Shown here one piece after another: positions 1 through 8,485 of a stretch of 64,000 nucleotides of DNA. The notes under the pieces are model-generated. The model was not told the origin of the DNA. It saw only the letters and a list, made by a program, of their open reading frames with translations, and ran no database searches. Made by a program: the position numbers and the translations under genes. Source of the stretch: JAZKAR01 sp040389065 (GTDB taxonomy: Bacteria; Pseudomonadota; Gammaproteobacteria; Burkholderiales; Casimicrobiaceae); the NCBI GenBank assembly GCA_040389065.1, contig JAZKAR010000029.1, positions 1 to 64,000 on the forward strand, read 5' to 3'. The number at the start of each line of letters is the position of its first letter. Position 1 is the first letter of the stretch.

Positions 1-28
1 TCGTTATGCTTGAGCATCTTAAAAAAAT

Positions 29-1876
29 ATGCTTCAGGATCAGAAAATGAAACACCCATCTAAAAAAGGATACGTTCAGAAAAAAGTAGCCATTAATCTT
101 TATCAAAATATTTGGGAAATACGCCATGATGCCTGGGGGCATTTGGTCGACAATCTAAATCGTTTACAACATGCTGAATATAGGCATGCAGATACTCATT
201 TGGCAGAACTCTCAGCGATAGAACAGACATTAAATACATTGGAACCCATTGAAAGCTATTGGGCGTTTCCCGGCAAAAAAAAATTTAAGTGTTTAAAAAA
301 TCTTTTTACACATCAGCACTACGATCGCTTGAATGAACACGTGCACCGTATTAATACAGCATTATCAACTCAATCCTATAAGCGCGACGTCTTCTCATCG
401 CCCTCCAATAATCATGAAACACTCACTTCTGCTGACGCTTATCAAGATGAAGATCATAGTGATCGCTTGTACTTTGAAGTACTCGTAGTTGGCGAACTCT
501 CGGCTCAGGAAGAAACACAATTACGAGAGCAGCTGCGTGCGATGAGACAACCTAACGATCATTTTATTTTTGAAATTGTTGTCGTTCCTAGTTTTCAAGA
601 TGCCCTTATCGCCGTGTTACTTAATTTTAATATTCAGGCCTGCGTGATTCGTTATCGTTTACCGCTTCTTTCAGAATTTGATGCTAGCATCTTGTATCAG
701 CTTCTTGATGATTATGATGAACAAGGGGTGGCCCGGCTGCCTGAAAGCGAACGGTGCCGCATTTTAGGTGAAAAAATAACTCAGTTACGCCCCGAACTCG
801 ACTTATATTTAGTGAGTGATGTAACCCCTGAAACCATTGCAGGTAAATTATGCTCTAATTTCCGTCGTGTTTTTTATCGGCAAGAAGATGAGCATGAGCT
901 TTATTACAGTATTTTACAAAACATCGAAAACCGATATCAAACACCTTTTTTTACTGCATTAAAAGAGTACAGCCAAAAACCTACCGGTGTATTTCATGCA
1001 TTGCCCGTTTCACGCGGAAAATCTATTCTGCAATCGAATTGGATACAAGACATTGTTCAATTTTACGGAAAAAGTGTTTTTATGGCAGAAACTTCGGCAA
1101 CATCTGGCGGCTTAGATTCCTTATCAGAACCAGTAGGCCCTATTAAACGCGCTCAAGAGCTTGCAGCCCGAGCATTTGGAAGCCAAAGAACATTTTTTGT
1201 GACGAATGGCACATCTACGGCAAATAAAATAGTTGTTCAAGCGTTAATACAGCCTGGTGATATTGTTTTACTCGATCGTAATTGCCATAAATCACATCAT
1301 TACGGAATGGTATTATCAGGCGCTGATACCGTATATCTTGATGCTTATCCTCTGGATGAGTATTCGATGTATGGCGCTGTACCTATCAGAGAAATCAAAA
1401 AAACATTACTGCATTTTAAACGTGAAGGCAAGCTTGAGCGCGTTAAGCTGGTATTGCTAACCAACTGTACATTTGATGGCATTGTGTATGATGTTGAGCG
1501 TGTGATAGAAGAATGTTTAGCCATAAAACCTGACTTGATCTTTTTATGGGATGAAGCATGGTTCGCCTTTGCTGCCTTTCACCCCACCTATCGGCGCCGT
1601 ACTGGCATGGGAGCGGCTGCTCGTTTAAGAGAAAAATTTCAAAGTACTGCCTACCAGCAACGATACACCAACTTCAAAAAAGAATTTGGAGAGCCTGATA
1701 ATGAAGACGCATGGTTAAATGCACGCTTAGTTGCTGACCCTGCGCTAGCAAGAGTACGCGTTTATGCCACACAATCTACGCATAAAACATTAACAGCATT
1801 CAGACAAGGCTCAATGATTCATGTGTATGATCAGGATTTCAAAAGCAAAGCAGAAGATGCTTTCCATGAAGCCTAG
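29..1876 (+). CDS. Orn/Lys/Arg decarboxylase, N-terminal part (ends at in-frame amber)
   Basis: This is the first two thirds of a PLP-dependent basic amino acid decarboxylase, which removes CO2 from lysine, ornithine or arginine to give a polyamine or diamine. An unassigned extension covers residues 1-150 and a wing-like domain about 150-300. The PLP fold follows, with TNGTSTANK near 395, DEAWFAF near 510 and the Schiff-base lysine in STHKTL near 586. The frame stops at TAG right after FHEA. In the family a Tyr or Phe is expected there, and the next frame continues without shift into the missing C-terminal region. It is therefore probably a nonsense-disrupted gene. TAG also ends the PfkB gene and the GIY-YIG-like gene of this window, so general amber recoding is unlikely. 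Substrate cannot be told. Confidence 0.85.
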   Translation: MLQDQKMKHPSKKGYVQKKVAINLYQNIWEIRHDAWGHLVDNLNRLQHAEYRHADTHLAELSAIEQTLNTLEPIESYWAFPGKKKFKCLKNLFTHQHYDRLNEHVHRINTALSTQSYKRDVFSSPSNNHETLTSADAYQDEDHSDRLYFEVLVVGELSAQEETQLREQLRAMRQPNDHFIFEIVVVPSFQDALIAVLLNFNIQACVIRYRLPLLSEFDASILYQLLDDYDEQGVARLPESERCRILGEKITQLRPELDLYLVSDVTPETIAGKLCSNFRRVFYRQEDEHELYYSILQNIENRYQTPFFTALKEYSQKPTGVFHALPVSRGKSILQSNWIQDIVQFYGKSVFMAETSATSGGLDSLSEPVGPIKRAQELAARAFGSQRTFFVTNGTSTANKIVVQALIQPGDIVLLDRNCHKSHHYGMVLSGADTVYLDAYPLDEYSMYGAVPIREIKKTLLHFKREGKLERVKLVLLTNCTFDGIVYDVERVIEECLAIKPDLIFLWDEAWFAFAAFHPTYRRRTGMGAAARLREKFQSTAYQQRYTNFKKEFGEPDNEDAWLNARLVADPALARVRVYATQSTHKTLTAFRQGSMIHVYDQDFKSKAEDAFHEA

Positions 1877-2878
1877 ATGACTCATACATCGACTTCACCT
1901 AATTACCAGATTTTAGCTTCGCTCGATATTGGCCGCCGCCAGGTGGTACTTGAAGGATATGAACTGATTCAAAAACAAGTTAATTTTGCGATGACATTGC
2001 GAGAACGTATTACGCAGCATCCTTTACTCAACAAATATTTTCGTTTTTTAAATACAGGCGATCTTATTCCTAATGAATATCGATCATCTGGTATTGATTC
2101 CTATTTTGAATCTGAGCAACGCTGGGCAGATATGGAAACATGCTGGAAAAACGACGAATTTGTTGTCGACCCTAGCCGGTTAACGTTATATATCGGCCTA
2201 ACAGGAATTGATGGCGATACGTTTAAACACGATCACTTAATGACTCAGTACGGCATTCAAATTAACAAGACATCGTGCAATACCGTATTGTTCATGACCA
2301 ATATTGGAACCACGCGTAGCGCAGTTGCCTACTTAATTGAAGTGTTAGTTAAAATTGCACGTGGTATTGATCAGCAGCATGAAGATCAAAATCCAAACGC
2401 ACAGCAAGCGCATAAGAATAAGATTCAATCGCTCACAAAACAGCTTCCGCCCTTGCCGCATTTCAGCCGTTTTCATCCTTTCTTCCGCCGAGAAGGTACA
2501 ACGCCTGAGGGCGATATTCGCCAAGCCTACTTTATGGCCTATAACGAAGCACAATGCTGCTATGTCACCCTGCTAGAGTTAAAAAACAAAATCAATCGGG
2601 GCGAAGTGCTGGTATCTGCCATGTTTGTAATTCCCTACCCGCCAGGCTTTCCTATTTTGGTACCAGGGCAGGTTATTAGTCGGGAAATTGTATTATTTAT
2701 GGAAGCTTTAGATACCCGTGAAATTCATGGCTATAAGCCAGAGCAAGGATTTAAAGTATTTACCAGAGCTGCTCTAGGTGAAGAAGCCTACCTTGATGCT
2801 GAAAAAATTATTCAATTACATTATCATCCTCATTCAGCAACTGAACATGAAGAACGCGCTATTGCAATTGCAGTTTAA
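1877..2878 (+). CDS. Orn/Lys/Arg decarboxylase, C-terminal part (after amber codon)
   Basis: This continues the same reading frame directly after the TAG at 1874-1876. It starts with the family motif MTHTSTSPNYQI, which in intact enzymes follows the FNEAY/FNEAF segment. The rest is the C-terminal part of the PLP fold and the C-terminal decarboxylase domain, including the segment FVIPYPPGFPILVPGQ near residue 250. The ATG touches the stop (TAGATG), so re-initiation is conceivable, but I see no good ribosome binding site. This piece lacks the PLP lysine and could not act alone. It is either a pseudogene half or, if the amber is suppressed, part of a 949-residue enzyme. Confidence 0.8.
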   Translation: MTHTSTSPNYQILASLDIGRRQVVLEGYELIQKQVNFAMTLRERITQHPLLNKYFRFLNTGDLIPNEYRSSGIDSYFESEQRWADMETCWKNDEFVVDPSRLTLYIGLTGIDGDTFKHDHLMTQYGIQINKTSCNTVLFMTNIGTTRSAVAYLIEVLVKIARGIDQQHEDQNPNAQQAHKNKIQSLTKQLPPLPHFSRFHPFFRREGTTPEGDIRQAYFMAYNEAQCCYVTLLELKNKINRGEVLVSAMFVIPYPPGFPILVPGQVISREIVLFMEALDTREIHGYKPEQGFKVFTRAALGEEAYLDAEKIIQLHYHPHSATEHEERAIAIAV

Positions 2879-2964
2879 CGATGTGTCTTCTGCTTTGTAG
2901 AACAATACTGAGTAGAAGACATAGTCAATAACGTTTATTACAGGAAATGGGTGTAGGTTTAGTG

Positions 2965-3060
2965 GTTACGCAGTTGGGTTCTCTAAGCGTGTTGGCAACT
3001 TGTTGTATTATTCGTACTGTCTGCCATGCTTTAAGTGAACGCAACCTCGTAACTGCTAAG
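2965..3060 (-). repeat. Palindromic intergenic element, copy 1
   Basis: The left end GTTACGCAGTTGGGTTCTCT and right end GCAACCTCGTAACTGCTAA match the ends of the dispersed element best seen at 31415-31550. The core GTACTGTCTGCCATGC is shared with the other copies. The ends are diverged. It lies between the split decarboxylase and the HD hydrolase gene. The strand is given relative to the 31415 copy. Confidence 0.6.
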
Positions 3061-3095
3061 TTATACCTATATCTTTTCTTAAAAGGCTTTTTATA

Positions 3096-3746
3096 GTGCG
3101 ATCCGAAGCATTTGAAACACTTGAATTGTTTGAGCAAATAGTGGCTCAAAAAATCCAAGAAATTGATTTATCAAACGATCCCGCGCACGATTTTTTACAT
3201 TTCAAGCGCGTTGTTTCTTTAGCTAAAAAAATATGCCAGCTAGAACACGGAAAAGCAGCCATTGTTGTGCCTGCTGCCTGGCTTCACGATTGCGTTATTA
3301 TTCCTAAAGATAGCCCTTTACGTCACAAAGCTTCAAGACTTTCTGCTGAAAAAGCATTAGAAATACTAGCCTCACTGAATTACCCTTCAAAATATTATAA
3401 CGACATCGCCCATGCTATTGAATGCCATAGTTTTAGCGCTAATATTGAAGCCCTTACCCTCGAGGCAAAAATCGTTCAAGATGCAGATCGCTTAGATGGT
3501 TTAGGTGCAATTGGTATAGCCCGTTGCTTCGCAACAGCAGGAATGCTAAAACGCCCTTTTTATAATCATCATGATCCATTCTGTGAACGTAGACCGCCGG
3601 ATGATTCACTCTACACGGTTGATCATTTCTTTAAAAAACTATTTAAAACGGTAGATACACTAAAAACTGCAACAGGAAGAGAAGAAGGAAAAAAACGAGC
3701 AGAGATGATGAACAGTTATTTAGCAGCATTAAAATTAGAAATCTAA
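3096..3746 (+). CDS. HD-domain phosphohydrolase
   Basis: This is a 216-residue HD-superfamily hydrolase resembling the YedJ-type proteins, which are presumed metal-dependent phosphohydrolases acting on nucleotides or related phosphates. The metal ligands are visible in order: H in AHDFLHF near residue 30, the HD pair in AWLHDC near 65, H in the IECHSF segment near 110, and D in QDADRLDG near 130. The start is GTG at 3096, about ten bases after an AAGG. The substrate is unknown. The gene sits between two copies of the dispersed palindromic element and has no obvious operon partner. Confidence 0.8.
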   Translation: MRSEAFETLELFEQIVAQKIQEIDLSNDPAHDFLHFKRVVSLAKKICQLEHGKAAIVVPAAWLHDCVIIPKDSPLRHKASRLSAEKALEILASLNYPSKYYNDIAHAIECHSFSANIEALTLEAKIVQDADRLDGLGAIGIARCFATAGMLKRPFYNHHDPFCERRPPDDSLYTVDHFFKKLFKTVDTLKTATGREEGKKRAEMMNSYLAALKLEI

Positions 3747-3751
3747 TACAG

Positions 3752-3884
3752 TTAGAAGTTAAGCATTTTGCTCTCACGGCGTGAGACGCCCCGCGTTATA
3801 TCAACTTGCTGTACTACTTGTACTGTCTGCATTGCCATGCGGGGCATCCCATGTCTTGATAGTGCTCAACTGCATAACTTCTAA
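3752..3884 (-). repeat. Palindromic intergenic element, copy 2 (near full length)
   Basis: It begins TTAGAAGTTAAGC and ends with TGCATAACTTCTAA. The inner inverted segments are GAGACGCCCCGC and GCGGGGCATCCC. The central core GTACTACTTGTACTGTCTGC matches other copies. At 133 bp it is one of the longest. It lies between the HD hydrolase and the small phosphatase gene, in reverse orientation to the copy at 31415. Confidence 0.8.
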
Positions 3885-3946
3885 CTTCAATACTTGTGCT
3901 TTAACCTTATATTTATTTATGGAACCTAATATTGAGTTGTTTTTAA

Positions 3947-4273
3947 ATGGCTAGAAATATCCTGTTTATTTGTAGCCAAAATAAATGGCGTAGCCCCACT
4001 GCAGAACATATCTTTGCTAATTATCCTAATATTAATTCTATGTCAGCAGGGCTTAATCATGATGCCGAAACACCGATTACGCCTGAATTATTAGAATGGG
4101 CAGATACAATTTTTGTGATGGAAAAAGCACATAAAACTAAGCTTTCGCTGCGCTATAAAAAATATCTTCACAATAAGAAAATTATTTGTTTAAACATTCC
4201 TGATAATTTTAAATTTATGGATGAAAAATTAGTTGCATTACTCTTGCTAAAGGTAAAACCTTTCCTACATTAA
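3947..4273 (+). CDS. Low-molecular-weight protein tyrosine phosphatase family protein
   Basis: At 108 residues it is shorter than classical LMW-PTPs (about 150), but it belongs to a known short branch. The P-loop C-x5-R-S is present at the N-terminus as CSQNKWRSPTAEH. A downstream Asp in LNIPDNF fits the general acid. The family hydrolyses phosphotyrosine or small phosphate esters in the cytosol, and the true substrate is not evident. It has its own intergenic space on both sides and no clear operon. Confidence 0.85.
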   Translation: MARNILFICSQNKWRSPTAEHIFANYPNINSMSAGLNHDAETPITPELLEWADTIFVMEKAHKTKLSLRYKKYLHNKKIICLNIPDNFKFMDEKLVALLLLKVKPFLH

Positions 4274-4319
4274 CTATTAAAATTATATAATTACTTACTC
4301 GAACACTAAAAGACTCTTT

Positions 4320-5075
4320 ATGGATCATGCTACTCTTATTATTATTTCTGGCGCTATTGTAGCTGGCTTTATTCAAGGTCTTTCAGGATTTGCTTTCAGC
4401 ATGGTTGCATTATCATTCTGGGCATGGGTGGTTGATCCACGTCTTGCTGCTGCAATGGCTGTTTTCGGATCATTAATGGGGCAGACTTTAGGAGCATTAA
4501 CTGTACGAAGAAGATTTCACTTCAAACAGCTACTTCCTTTTATTATGGGTGGTTTGGTTGGAATCCCTTTAGGAGTTCTTATACTTCCTCAACTTAATGT
4601 ACATCTCTTTAAAGTTTTTTTAGGTCTTCTATTACTTATTTGGTGCCCTATTATGCTCTTTAGCCGTCAAATTCCTCCTATTTCAGCAGGCAAACGTATT
4701 GCGGATAGCATTATTGGAGTAATAGGAGGAATTATGAGCGCTATCGGAGGTTTCTCTGGGGCTGTTCCTACATTATGGTGCACCTTACGAGGTTTTCCTA
4801 AAGATGAGCAGCGTTCGCTTATTCAAAACTTTAACTTTGCTATCTTGCTAGTAACCATGGCAACTTATATTGCTAAAGGTATTGTAACGATTAGTATGCT
4901 TCCAATGTTTGCTATTGTTGCGCTCTCTATGCTTATTCCTACACTTCTTGGCTCTCGTTTATATATTGGCATTAGCGAAGCAATGTTACGAAAAATTGTT
5001 TTAAGTATGCTTACCGCCTCAGGTGTGGCCTTGCTTAGCACGTCATTACCTAAATTAACATTGAACTTTTTTTAA
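4320..5075 (+). CDS. Sulfite exporter TauE/SafE family membrane protein
   Basis: This 251-residue polytopic inner-membrane protein has repeated hydrophobic helices and a duplicated Gly/Pro-rich signature: the first half has GFIQGLSGFAFSMVALSFW, and the second has GGIMSAIGGFSGAVPTLW near residue 145. That internal duplication and length fit TauE/SafE transporters, which export sulfite, sulfoacetate or related anions. No sulfur or taurine genes are nearby, so the substrate is open. It follows the small phosphatase by 46 bases and could be co-transcribed with it. Confidence 0.85.
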   Translation: MDHATLIIISGAIVAGFIQGLSGFAFSMVALSFWAWVVDPRLAAAMAVFGSLMGQTLGALTVRRRFHFKQLLPFIMGGLVGIPLGVLILPQLNVHLFKVFLGLLLLIWCPIMLFSRQIPPISAGKRIADSIIGVIGGIMSAIGGFSGAVPTLWCTLRGFPKDEQRSLIQNFNFAILLVTMATYIAKGIVTISMLPMFAIVALSMLIPTLLGSRLYIGISEAMLRKIVLSMLTASGVALLSTSLPKLTLNFF

Positions 5076-5197
5076 GTTTAGAAGTTATCGGAAATAATAA
5101 AATGGCCTACCGCGCGCGCGGGAGCATTTTCAAATACACGCATAGGAATAATTCATCATTATTATTTAATAATCCAATTATTTTAAACCCAACAACA

Positions 5198-7132
5198 TTA
5201 AGCCGCCGCTAAACCTTTTGATTGCAAAAATTCCGTTGCCATCTCTACTTTTGTAGGGCGGCCATAGTGATAACCTTGTATTTCATCACATGACCAATTT
5301 TTTAACCATTCTAATTGCTCTGCTGTTTCAACCCCTTCAGCAATCACTGTTAGCTCTAACGCATGGCCTAATGCGATCACTGCTTGTACAATTGCAGCAT
5401 CTTCAGAAACAGGTTTTAAATGACGTATAAATGACTGATCAATTTTAAGTTTATGCACAGGAAAGCGTTTTAAATAAGCTAAGCTTGAATAGCCTGTTCC
5501 AAAATCATCAATGGCTAATTTCAACCCTAATTGATGCAAATCTTCCAATAATGCCACAGCGCGATCAGCATCTTGAATCACCATGCTTTCAGTAATTTCT
5601 AATTCAATCTGCGCGGGATTAACCCCTACAGATGACAAAGTATTTTTAACGATACTCAAAAAATCAGGATGCAAAAATTGCCGAGCAGAAATATTAACCG
5701 CCACAACAATATCAACATTCAATGACTCTTTCCATTTTTTAGCTTGCAAGCACGCCGTTTCTAATACCCATGTTCCAATCGAAACAATTAACCCCGACTC
5801 TTCTGCTAAAGGAATAAACTCGGCGGGTGAAATTAACTTACCATCATGATTCCATCGTAATAAAGCTTCAAAACCGATTAACTGATTTTTTTGTAAACTT
5901 AATTGCGGTTGATAATATAACTCTAACTCATGGCGCTCTACCGCATGACTTAATAAAGCCTCTAATGCTAATCGTTCATTCCACTGTGTATTAAGCGATT
6001 GCGAGTAAAACACGACATCTTGCCGGCCTTCTTTGCGAGCTGCATTCAATGCAGCATCTGCATACCGAAAGATCGTAACAGATTCTTTTCCGTATTCAGG
6101 ATAATCTACGCCACCCATCGCCATTGAAACAAATACCTCGCATGATTGAATATCAAATGCTTCACGCATAGTATTATATAATAATGTTTTTATGACCTCT
6201 ATTTCAGAGCGATCTTGTTTAATTTTATATAATAATGCATAGGTAGCACCTTCTAATCTAAATAAATTAGCGCCATTTTCGCTAAGCGGTTTTTTAAGCC
6301 GGGTTGCCATTTGCTGTATTAAATACTCGCCCCCCTCATGCCCCAACCCGCTAATAATTCTCTCAAAACGTTCAATGACTAAAAACATAATAATATGAGG
6401 GTCATCACCCATCGCTTGAATATCTCTTTCAAATGCGCGTCTATTTTCTAAACCAGTTAAAACATCATGCCAAGCCTGATAAGCCAATACTGACTCAGAG
6501 CGTAATCGTGCCCGAATATGATGAATAACAAATAAAGCAGTTAATAATGTAGCAACACTATATAAATATACTAAGCGTGTAATATCTTTAACACGGGCGC
6601 GTGTAATTTCACTGGCTTCATAAACATTTTTTTCTGCTACGCTCTTTAATGAATTTAATTGCACACGCATTTTATTCATATTATTACTAAGATCAGCTAA
6701 TATAAGACGCGCGCCATCCCAATCAATGTTTTCTGCTGTTAAGTGCTTATCTAATTGCAACCCAAGCCGAATATTATATTGATATAGCTGAAGTAAAACA
6801 GGCATCGCTGAACGACTACCAAACCCTGTTTTTAGTGCCAACAAATGATTTTCAATATCATTTTTGGTTTGATCATGCAATTGCGTAAATTGCTGTCGCG
6901 TAATGGAATATGCAAAATATTGATTAAGTACTACTTGATAGCTTAGCAACCCTGCCTCAAGTTGAGAAACATGGCTTAATAAAGGAATATTTACTTTCAG
7001 TAAAGGAGTCGCAACACTCTCAACTTGTTTGCTTGTTTTAGCAATAATCATTGATAGCCCGGTACCCATTGCTATCACAAGAGCAAGCAATAAAAAAATG
7101 CCATGGCGGTAAAATCGCGCTGGTATGCCCAC
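5198..7132 (-). CDS. Membrane EAL-domain c-di-GMP phosphodiesterase with degenerate GGDEF
   Basis: This 644-residue protein has a TM helix near residues 10-30, a helical periplasmic sensor region, a second TM near 185-205, a GGDEF domain (about 215-375) and an EAL domain (about 390-640). The GGDEF signature is lost: the site reads LEGATYALL. The EAL domain keeps its catalytic set: FEALLRW, NISARQF, EITES, DDFGTGYSS, LKIDQSF, AEGVET and QGYHYG. It is therefore expected to hydrolyse c-di-GMP, with the GGDEF part regulatory. It has the same architecture as the protein at 18884-20833. Its upstream region carries a palindromic element copy. Confidence 0.9.
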   Translation of the reverse strand: MGIPARFYRHGIFLLLALVIAMGTGLSMIIAKTSKQVESVATPLLKVNIPLLSHVSQLEAGLLSYQVVLNQYFAYSITRQQFTQLHDQTKNDIENHLLALKTGFGSRSAMPVLLQLYQYNIRLGLQLDKHLTAENIDWDGARLILADLSNNMNKMRVQLNSLKSVAEKNVYEASEITRARVKDITRLVYLYSVATLLTALFVIHHIRARLRSESVLAYQAWHDVLTGLENRRAFERDIQAMGDDPHIIMFLVIERFERIISGLGHEGGEYLIQQMATRLKKPLSENGANLFRLEGATYALLYKIKQDRSEIEVIKTLLYNTMREAFDIQSCEVFVSMAMGGVDYPEYGKESVTIFRYADAALNAARKEGRQDVVFYSQSLNTQWNERLALEALLSHAVERHELELYYQPQLSLQKNQLIGFEALLRWNHDGKLISPAEFIPLAEESGLIVSIGTWVLETACLQAKKWKESLNVDIVVAVNISARQFLHPDFLSIVKNTLSSVGVNPAQIELEITESMVIQDADRAVALLEDLHQLGLKLAIDDFGTGYSSLAYLKRFPVHKLKIDQSFIRHLKPVSEDAAIVQAVIALGHALELTVIAEGVETAEQLEWLKNWSCDEIQGYHYGRPTKVEMATEFLQSKGLAAA

Positions 7133-7170
7133 GCTTTTCCCCTTTTACTGAATACTTAACGCTGTTTTTA

Positions 7171-7266
7171 AAAATTACGCACTTGAGCTTTATCAAAGCA
7201 TGGCAACGCAGGCAATACATAAATTACAGCACGCTGCCAACACGCAAACATCTGCGTAACTTCTAA
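7171..7266 (+). repeat. Palindromic intergenic element, copy 3
   Basis: The left end AAATTACGCACTTGAGCTTT and the segment TATCAAAGCATGGCAACGCA match the 31415 copy in order. The right end is ATCTGCGTAACTTCTAA. At 96 bp it lacks the GGGATGCCCCGC inner arm. It begins 39 bases upstream of the EAL gene start and probably contains or displaces its promoter. Confidence 0.7.
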
Positions 7267-7515
7267 TTTATTAATACGGCGTAGTTTTTAGTAGGCTGAA
7301 TACTCGATGGCAAAAATACATAGCAGTGCTATACCAAACAACCTTTCAATATGGTAGAACAGTTTCTTATGACAGCTTTAATAAGAAGCTTAATAGGCAG
7401 TTTGATAGCGATTTAAGAATTTAGAAGGTTGGTGGAAGTTGCTATAAGCGAAGTGCGCTCAATTCGTCATCTATGATGAAACCGAAAAGGTTGATACACA
7501 TTATATATGGGTTGC

Positions 7516-7536
7516 ATGGCGGAAAAAATCCGCCAT
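7516..7536 (-). terminator. Short perfect hairpin, possible terminator of the GNAT gene
   Basis: The arms ATGGCGGA and TCCGCCAT are separated by AAAAA. It lies about 40 bases after the stop of the GNAT gene in that gene's direction. No clear U-tract follows on the minus strand, so the terminator role is tentative. Confidence 0.4.
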
Positions 7537-7573
7537 TTTATGTGATCTTTGTTTTATGATTGCTATCTATCGA

Positions 7574-8224
7574 TTATTTAACTGCACAACGCATTTCTAA
7601 GTAGAGACCTGTATTAGCCACTACCTCAAATCCCCATTTCAAATAAAAACGGTAGGCTAAATTAGCCGGTGCAACTCTTACTGTTATGGGTAATTTTAAC
7701 GCGCTCGCGCGCTGCATTATGCAATGCATCATGGCTGTTCCTACGCCTCTACGTTGCCAGGTAGGAAGAAGTGAAAGCTCCACCAATTCTATTTTTTCCG
7801 ATCTCTCGCATAATGATAATTTACCAATAGGTAACCCCTGTCTGCAAATCATCAATGGATAAGCATCGGGATAATTAACTTGATTACGTTGCTTATGCTG
7901 CTTATAACGCTGATGAAGAATATTTTTTTTATCTTCTTCAGAGTAAGCTTGCAAAAAATGATCTTGCCCATAGGTAGCTGTATAATTTTCAGCGTATAAG
8001 GTTTGCAAAAACTCCTCATCTGCATTCCCCATTAAGCGTAATGCTACACTGCCAGGCAAATAACCTGCTGCTAATGCACAAATACTTTCTGCACCCGTTA
8101 ACACTTCTTCATTCATGAGCGCTTCGCTTTTGGGAAGCGTAGATGAGCATCCTGAAGAATCTTCTAAACTTTTAAAATAAAAAGGCAAAGAAGACGTTTT
8201 TTTAGATTGTGCGAATAATGCCAT
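7574..8224 (-). CDS. GNAT family N-acetyltransferase
   Basis: This is a 216-residue acetyl-CoA-dependent acyltransferase. The GNAT core is in the C-terminal two thirds: the beta4/alpha3 acetyl-CoA loop reads LLPTWQRRGVGTAMM (Q/R-x-x-G-x-G/A type) near residue 165, followed by YLKWGFE near 200. The first 50 residues are Ser-rich and not conserved-looking. The start at 8224 has a purine-rich GAGAG upstream. The substrate is unknown and no neighbour hints at it. Confidence 0.85.
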   Translation of the reverse strand: MALFAQSKKTSSLPFYFKSLEDSSGCSSTLPKSEALMNEEVLTGAESICALAAGYLPGSVALRLMGNADEEFLQTLYAENYTATYGQDHFLQAYSEEDKKNILHQRYKQHKQRNQVNYPDAYPLMICRQGLPIGKLSLCERSEKIELVELSLLPTWQRRGVGTAMMHCIMQRASALKLPITVRVAPANLAYRFYLKWGFEVVANTGLYLEMRCAVK

Positions 8225-8291
8225 AAAACGCTCTCTTTTTAAGTTCTATGATAGTATTTACGGGCTAAATAGTCGGTTTTAAAGCTTGTAA

Positions 8292-8336
8292 GAGCAGCAG
8301 GGCTATCTAAATCTTATTCATTTTTTACTGCTGCTC
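8292..8336. other. Inverted repeat in the M20-GNAT intergenic gap
   Basis: Nine-base arms GAGCAGCAG and CTGCTGCTC are separated by 27 bases. The gene upstream on the minus strand (M20 hydrolase) ends at 8486. It could be a weak structure at the 3' end of that transcript. There is no U-tract. Confidence 0.25.
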
Positions 8337-8485
8337 GTGGGTGTAACGAATACAGATTTCGACATTACCTAATAAATTCCTAACAAATCAAAATCTTAAG
8401 GAAGTTATTTAGTTTCACTAGTCTTATCGGTTGCATTTGCATAGCATCATTGAAAATGCATGCTCCAAAACCACTATCAAAAACA

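Larger units (their letters stand above)
7133..7573. other. Intergenic region between EAL and GNAT genes
   Basis: It holds a palindromic element copy (7171-7266) just upstream of the EAL gene, and a compact hairpin at 7516-7536. The bases between show no open frame, RNA gene or recognisable family. Confidence 0.5.

Noticed and set aside
1874..1876. Amber codon as a sign of recoding or pyrrolysine
   Set aside because: TAG ends the PfkB gene (23544-23546) and the GIY-YIG-like gene (32372-32374) normally, and no recoding signal was recognised.
5079..5150. TTAGAAGTTA next to a GC-rich CGCGCGCGC stretch after the TauE gene
   Set aside because: Only the first ten bases match the palindromic element and no second end is present.
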